Positions 6,479 through 8,573 of a stretch of DNA of 8,573 nucleotides are shown piece by piece. The notes under the pieces are model-generated. The model was given only the letters and a program-made list of their open reading frames with translations. It searched no databases and had not been told where the DNA came from. Origin of the DNA: Caldilinea sp. (lineage in GTDB: Bacteria; Chloroflexota; Anaerolineae; Caldilineales; Caldilineaceae); assembly GCA_026389955.1 (NCBI GenBank), contig JAPLGY010000383.1, forward strand, positions 1 to 8,573, in the 5' to 3' direction. The translations under genes and the position numbers were made by a program. Each line of letters begins with the position of its first letter. Within the stretch, counting starts at the first letter, position 1.

Positions 6479-8573
6479 TCATCGATGGACGATCGGTATG
6501 TAGATTTTTTCGGTCAGAGCGCTGTCGCTGATGTGCACAATACCATCGACAGTCGAGGCCAGGATCGAGACCCCGCCAGCTGTGACAAGGCTTGAATCGG
6601 GTGCACTGTGCAAGAAGGCGATCGGCGTCTGCCCGGGTGCGATTGCGGTGAATTCGACGGTTGTCAGCAGGAAACGGCCCGCAGCGGGTGCCTCCAGCTG
6701 GCCAGCCGCAAACTGGATGCGCCCGTTTACGTTGTCCACCCCCTGCTGCAAGATCGCTGTCAGCCGGTCACCTGCCGTGAGCGCTGTAGCCTGAATGACG
6801 GCAGGATCAAAGCCCAGGTACGCCGCCGCACCGTCGATTGGGCTGGTGCCATCGACCCAGATTGAGACGCTGAAGCGATCTCCCGGCTTCAGCACTGCAT
6901 CGGGCGCCGCCACCAGCAGGTGTGCGCCGAGCTCGGCTGGCACAGCTGCCGGCATTGGCACTGCTGTACGGGAAGCAGTGCTGTCACCGCTCATGCCAAA
7001 GTTGCTGCGCAGGATCGAGAAATCGACCAGGGTGATGCAGCCATCACCGTTGAAGTCGGCGCCTGCGCCAAACCCCACGTCACCGGCACAACGCCCGAAG
7101 CCGCTGCGCAGGATGGAGAAGTCGACCAGGGTCACTGCGTTGTCTCCGTTGCTGTCACCGCCACGCAGCATGCCGAAATCAGCCATAGCAGGTTGTCCGT
7201 AGCTGATCGTCATCGGATGGGAGGCGCGCAGCGTGTTGTGGCCGCGCACGCCAACCTGGTAGCTGCCGATCATAAGGTTGGTGAGGGTGAAATAGCCTGA
7301 CGCATCCAGCGTGGCGGACGTCTGTACCGCCCCACCTGCCGGCAGCGACTGCACTGTGATCGTCACCGGGATGCGCCAGCTGGCATGGGGGGCCGCCGGG
7401 CGGCCAGGCGGTGCAGCACGTCCGACGAGGAGGGTCTCGCGTACAGAGACGAGGCTGTTTTCGACCTGAACGGGCAGGATGATTCCCTCATAGGTCACGC
7501 TGCTCTGGCGCGCGCCGCTCACTGCGAAGCGCAGTGGCGTCTCGGACGACAGGTTTGTTGCCGTGAACACAACGGTGGCCAGCACAAAGTTGCTGGACGG
7601 GAAGGGAGAAGTGAGCGCACCGGCGACCAGGTTCAGCTGCCCCTGCTGATTGTTGACCTGATTTTGAATGATGACAGGCAAGCCATTTCCTGGCAGGACA
7701 GCGGCGATTTGGAGTACGGCCGGGTCGAAACTGAGATAGCTGGCCGCGCCGTCGACGGGTTGATTGGTGCGCACCTGGATGGCAACGGTGAAGGTTGTTC
7801 CCTGGGATGCGGTGATGTTGCCCGGTGTCAGGGCCATGACGACAGTGGCAGCAGGCGTGGGCGTCGGTGGGATCGCCGTGGCGGTCGACGTGGCGGTCGG
7901 TGTGGGCGGGATCGCCGTGGCGGTCGGTGTAGGTGGGATCGGTGTCGCCGTGGGTGTAGGTGGGATCGGTGTGGCGGTCGCCGTGGGTGTAGGTGGGATC
8001 GGTGTGGCGGTCGGTGTAGGTGGGATCGCCGTTGTTGTCGGTGTGGCGGTCGGGGTAGGTGGGATCGGTGTGGCGGTCGGCGTGGCGGTCGGTGTGGGCG
8101 GGATCGGCGTAGGCGTCAGTGGAACTCCCACGATCACGTTTACCGGCGTGTACCGGGTGTTGGTCGTGCCGTCTCCCAGCTGGCCGTCGTTGTTGAAGCC
8201 CCAGCACTTGGCGCCCCCTGTTGTGGTCAGCGCACAGCTGTGGTGGGTGCCGACCTCGATGGCGGCCACGCCGCTGCCCAGGCCGCTGACCTCCACCGGC
8301 GTGTACCGGTTGACGGTCGTGCCGTCGCCCAGCTGGCCGGAGTAGTTGGAGCCCCAGCACTTGACGCCCCCCGGCGTGGTCAGCGCACAGCTGTGGAAGC
8401 CGCCGGCTGTTATCCGAGCGATATTCCCCAGCGGTGCTAAAATCGGTGTGGCGGTCGGTGTAGGTGGGATCGGCGTAGGTGGGATCGCCGTTCTTGTCGG
8501 TGTGGCGTTCTGTGTTGGTTGGATCGGTGTGGCGGTCGGTGTGTGCGGGATCTGCGTAGGCGTCTGTGGAACT
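6479..8573 (-). CDS. Secreted modular protein: RCC1 repeats, Pro-Thr linkers, two cohesin-like domains and a dockerin (5' end outside window)
   Basis: The frame is open from the right edge to the TGA at 6479, giving 697 visible residues; the start and any signal peptide lie beyond the window. Visible order: Pro-Thr linker (1-44); two RCC1-type repeats with HSCAL...KCWG...GQLGDGT (about 45-148); second linker of PIPPTPTAT units (153-240); cohesin-like domain 1 (247-372, PVDGAASYLSFDPAVLQ); a small beta-sandwich resembling carboxypeptidase-regulatory folds (400-468); a dockerin with two calcium loops, DSNGDNAVTLVD and DFNGDGCITLVD (471-526); cohesin-like domain 2 (551-680, PIDGAAAYLGFDPAVIQ); tail KIYIPIVHR (689-697). 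Cohesins and dockerins bind each other and scaffold extracellular complexes; RCC1 repeats form beta-propellers. An extracellular or cell-surface binding role is inferred; no catalytic domain is visible. GTG at 8296 is an internal codon, not the start. The nucleotidyltransferase gene follows 58 bases downstream. Confidence 0.85.
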   Translation of the reverse strand, partial: VPQTPTQIPHTPTATPIQPTQNATPTRTAIPPTPIPPTPTATPILAPLGNIARITAGGFHSCALTTPGGVKCWGSNYSGQLGDGTTVNRYTPVEVSGLGSGVAAIEVGTHHSCALTTTGGAKCWGFNNDGQLGDGTTNTRYTPVNVIVGVPLTPTPIPPTPTATPTATPIPPTPTATPTTTAIPPTPTATPIPPTPTATATPIPPTPTATPIPPTPTATAIPPTPTATSTATAIPPTPTPAATVVMALTPGNITASQGTTFTVAIQVRTNQPVDGAASYLSFDPAVLQIAAVLPGNGLPVIIQNQVNNQQGQLNLVAGALTSPFPSSNFVLATVVFTATNLSSETPLRFAVSGARQSSVTYEGIILPVQVENSLVSVRETLLVGRAAPPGRPAAPHASWRIPVTITVQSLPAGGAVQTSATLDASGYFTLTNLMIGSYQVGVRGHNTLRASHPMTISYGQPAMADFGMLRGGDSNGDNAVTLVDFSILRSGFGRCAGDVGFGAGADFNGDGCITLVDFSILRSNFGMSGDSTASRTAVPMPAAVPAELGAHLLVAAPDAVLKPGDRFSVSIWVDGTSPIDGAAAYLGFDPAVIQATALTAGDRLTAILQQGVDNVNGRIQFAAGQLEAPAAGRFLLTTVEFTAIAPGQTPIAFLHSAPDSSLVTAGGVSILASTVDGIVHISDSALTEKIYIPIVHR
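6998..7157 (-). repeat. Duplicated dockerin calcium-binding segments
   Basis: Two copies of a roughly 60-base segment start at 6998 and 7097 (offset 99 bases, 33 codons) and encode the two TLVDFSILRS loops and helices. Each has the D-x-N-x-D-x-x-x-x-x-x-D calcium pattern. Two cysteines (RCAGD and GDGCI) flank the 16-residue connector and could pair. Confidence 0.8.
7853..8116 (-). repeat. Pro-Thr-Ala linker array (minisatellite)
   Basis: About 88 codons consist almost only of Pro, Thr, Ala, Ile and a few Ser. The unit is near 27 bases (PIPPTPTAT) with shortened and extended variants. It is an extracellular spacer between the RCC1 and cohesin modules, probably extended and possibly O-glycosylated. 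The near-identical units make copy number prone to change and assembly prone to error. Confidence 0.9.
8142..8437 (-). repeat. Two RCC1-type repeats, 153-base period
   Basis: The segments beginning at 8142 and 8295 both open with ACCGGCGTGTACCGG on the plus strand. By hand alignment they differ at about 12 of 102 bases. Each encodes about 51 residues with the pattern HSCALTT-GG-KCWG-N--GQLGDGTT--RYTPV. A beta-propeller needs about seven such blades, so more copies are expected upstream of the window edge. Confidence 0.85.
8441..8573 (-). repeat. Second Pro-Thr linker array, cut by the window edge
   Basis: Forty-four codons in the same frame as the downstream gene repeat the PIPPTPTATP theme. 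The part from 8441 to about 8492 is clean; from 8493 to the edge it contains unusual Gln, Asn, His and Arg codons. The segment ending at 8573 matches the one ending at 8126, an offset of 447 bases. Confidence 0.8.

Noticed and set aside
7764..8345. Plus-strand Val-Gly repeat protein (GVGGIAVAV), elastin-like in look
   Set aside because: It is another antisense reading of the PIPPTPTAT array; no ribosome site and no matching domains.
7385..8440. Plus-strand frame of 351 codons with RRGGRCGRDRRGG-like repeats resembling an RGG protein
   Set aside because: It is the antisense reading of the Pro-Thr linker and cohesin regions; the opposite strand encodes recognised domains.
7853..8573. CRISPR-like repeat pattern
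   Set aside because: The repeats are in frame, about 27 bases, with no unique spacers of constant length, and encode a Pro-Thr linker.

Overview
The window is GC-rich and gene-dense. It holds six genes, two of them cut by the window edges. I see no rRNA, tRNA, insertion sequence or CRISPR array. The best guess for the host is a Chloroflexota bacterium of the Anaerolineae/Caldilineae type. The reasons are the extracellular protein with a long Pro-Thr-Ala linker, its non-cellulosomal cohesin and dockerin modules, its terminal IYIPIVHR tail, and the general alanine/leucine/glutamine-rich style of the proteins. This rests on recalled family patterns, not on a search.

Layout. (1) Bases 1-2168, plus strand: the C-terminal part of a superfamily I (UvrD/Rep-like) helicase, entered just before motif II, with a tail of about 450 mostly helical residues. 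(2) Bases 2180-3220, minus strand, convergent with the helicase: a 346-residue polytopic membrane protein of unknown function. (3) Bases 3221-3493: a divergent intergenic region with a consensus TATAAT placed so that the next gene would be transcribed leaderless. (4) Bases 3494-4768, plus strand: a fusion of two Clp-N-like repeats with a site-2 protease (peptidase M50) membrane domain. (5) Bases 4814-5560, plus strand: gpmA, the cofactor-dependent phosphoglycerate mutase, probably co-transcribed with the protease. (6) Bases 5608-6420, minus strand, convergent with gpmA: a nucleotidyltransferase-fold protein. (7) Bases 6479-8573, minus strand, running off the right edge: a secreted modular protein. 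From its N-terminal side it reads Pro-Thr linker, two RCC1-type repeats, second Pro-Thr linker, cohesin-like domain, small beta-sandwich, dockerin and second cohesin-like domain.

The genes do not form one obvious pathway. gpmA is core glycolysis. The rest are housekeeping or accessory genes of mixed kinds. The two most interesting items are the Clp-N/site-2-protease fusion, which joins a domain used elsewhere for adaptor and substrate binding to an intramembrane protease, and the secreted RCC1/cohesin/dockerin protein, which carries both partners of the cohesin-dockerin interaction on one chain. The right edge lies inside a 447-base direct repeat. Its last 80 or so bases carry an odd set of changes, almost all to T, which looks more like an assembly-end problem than biology.
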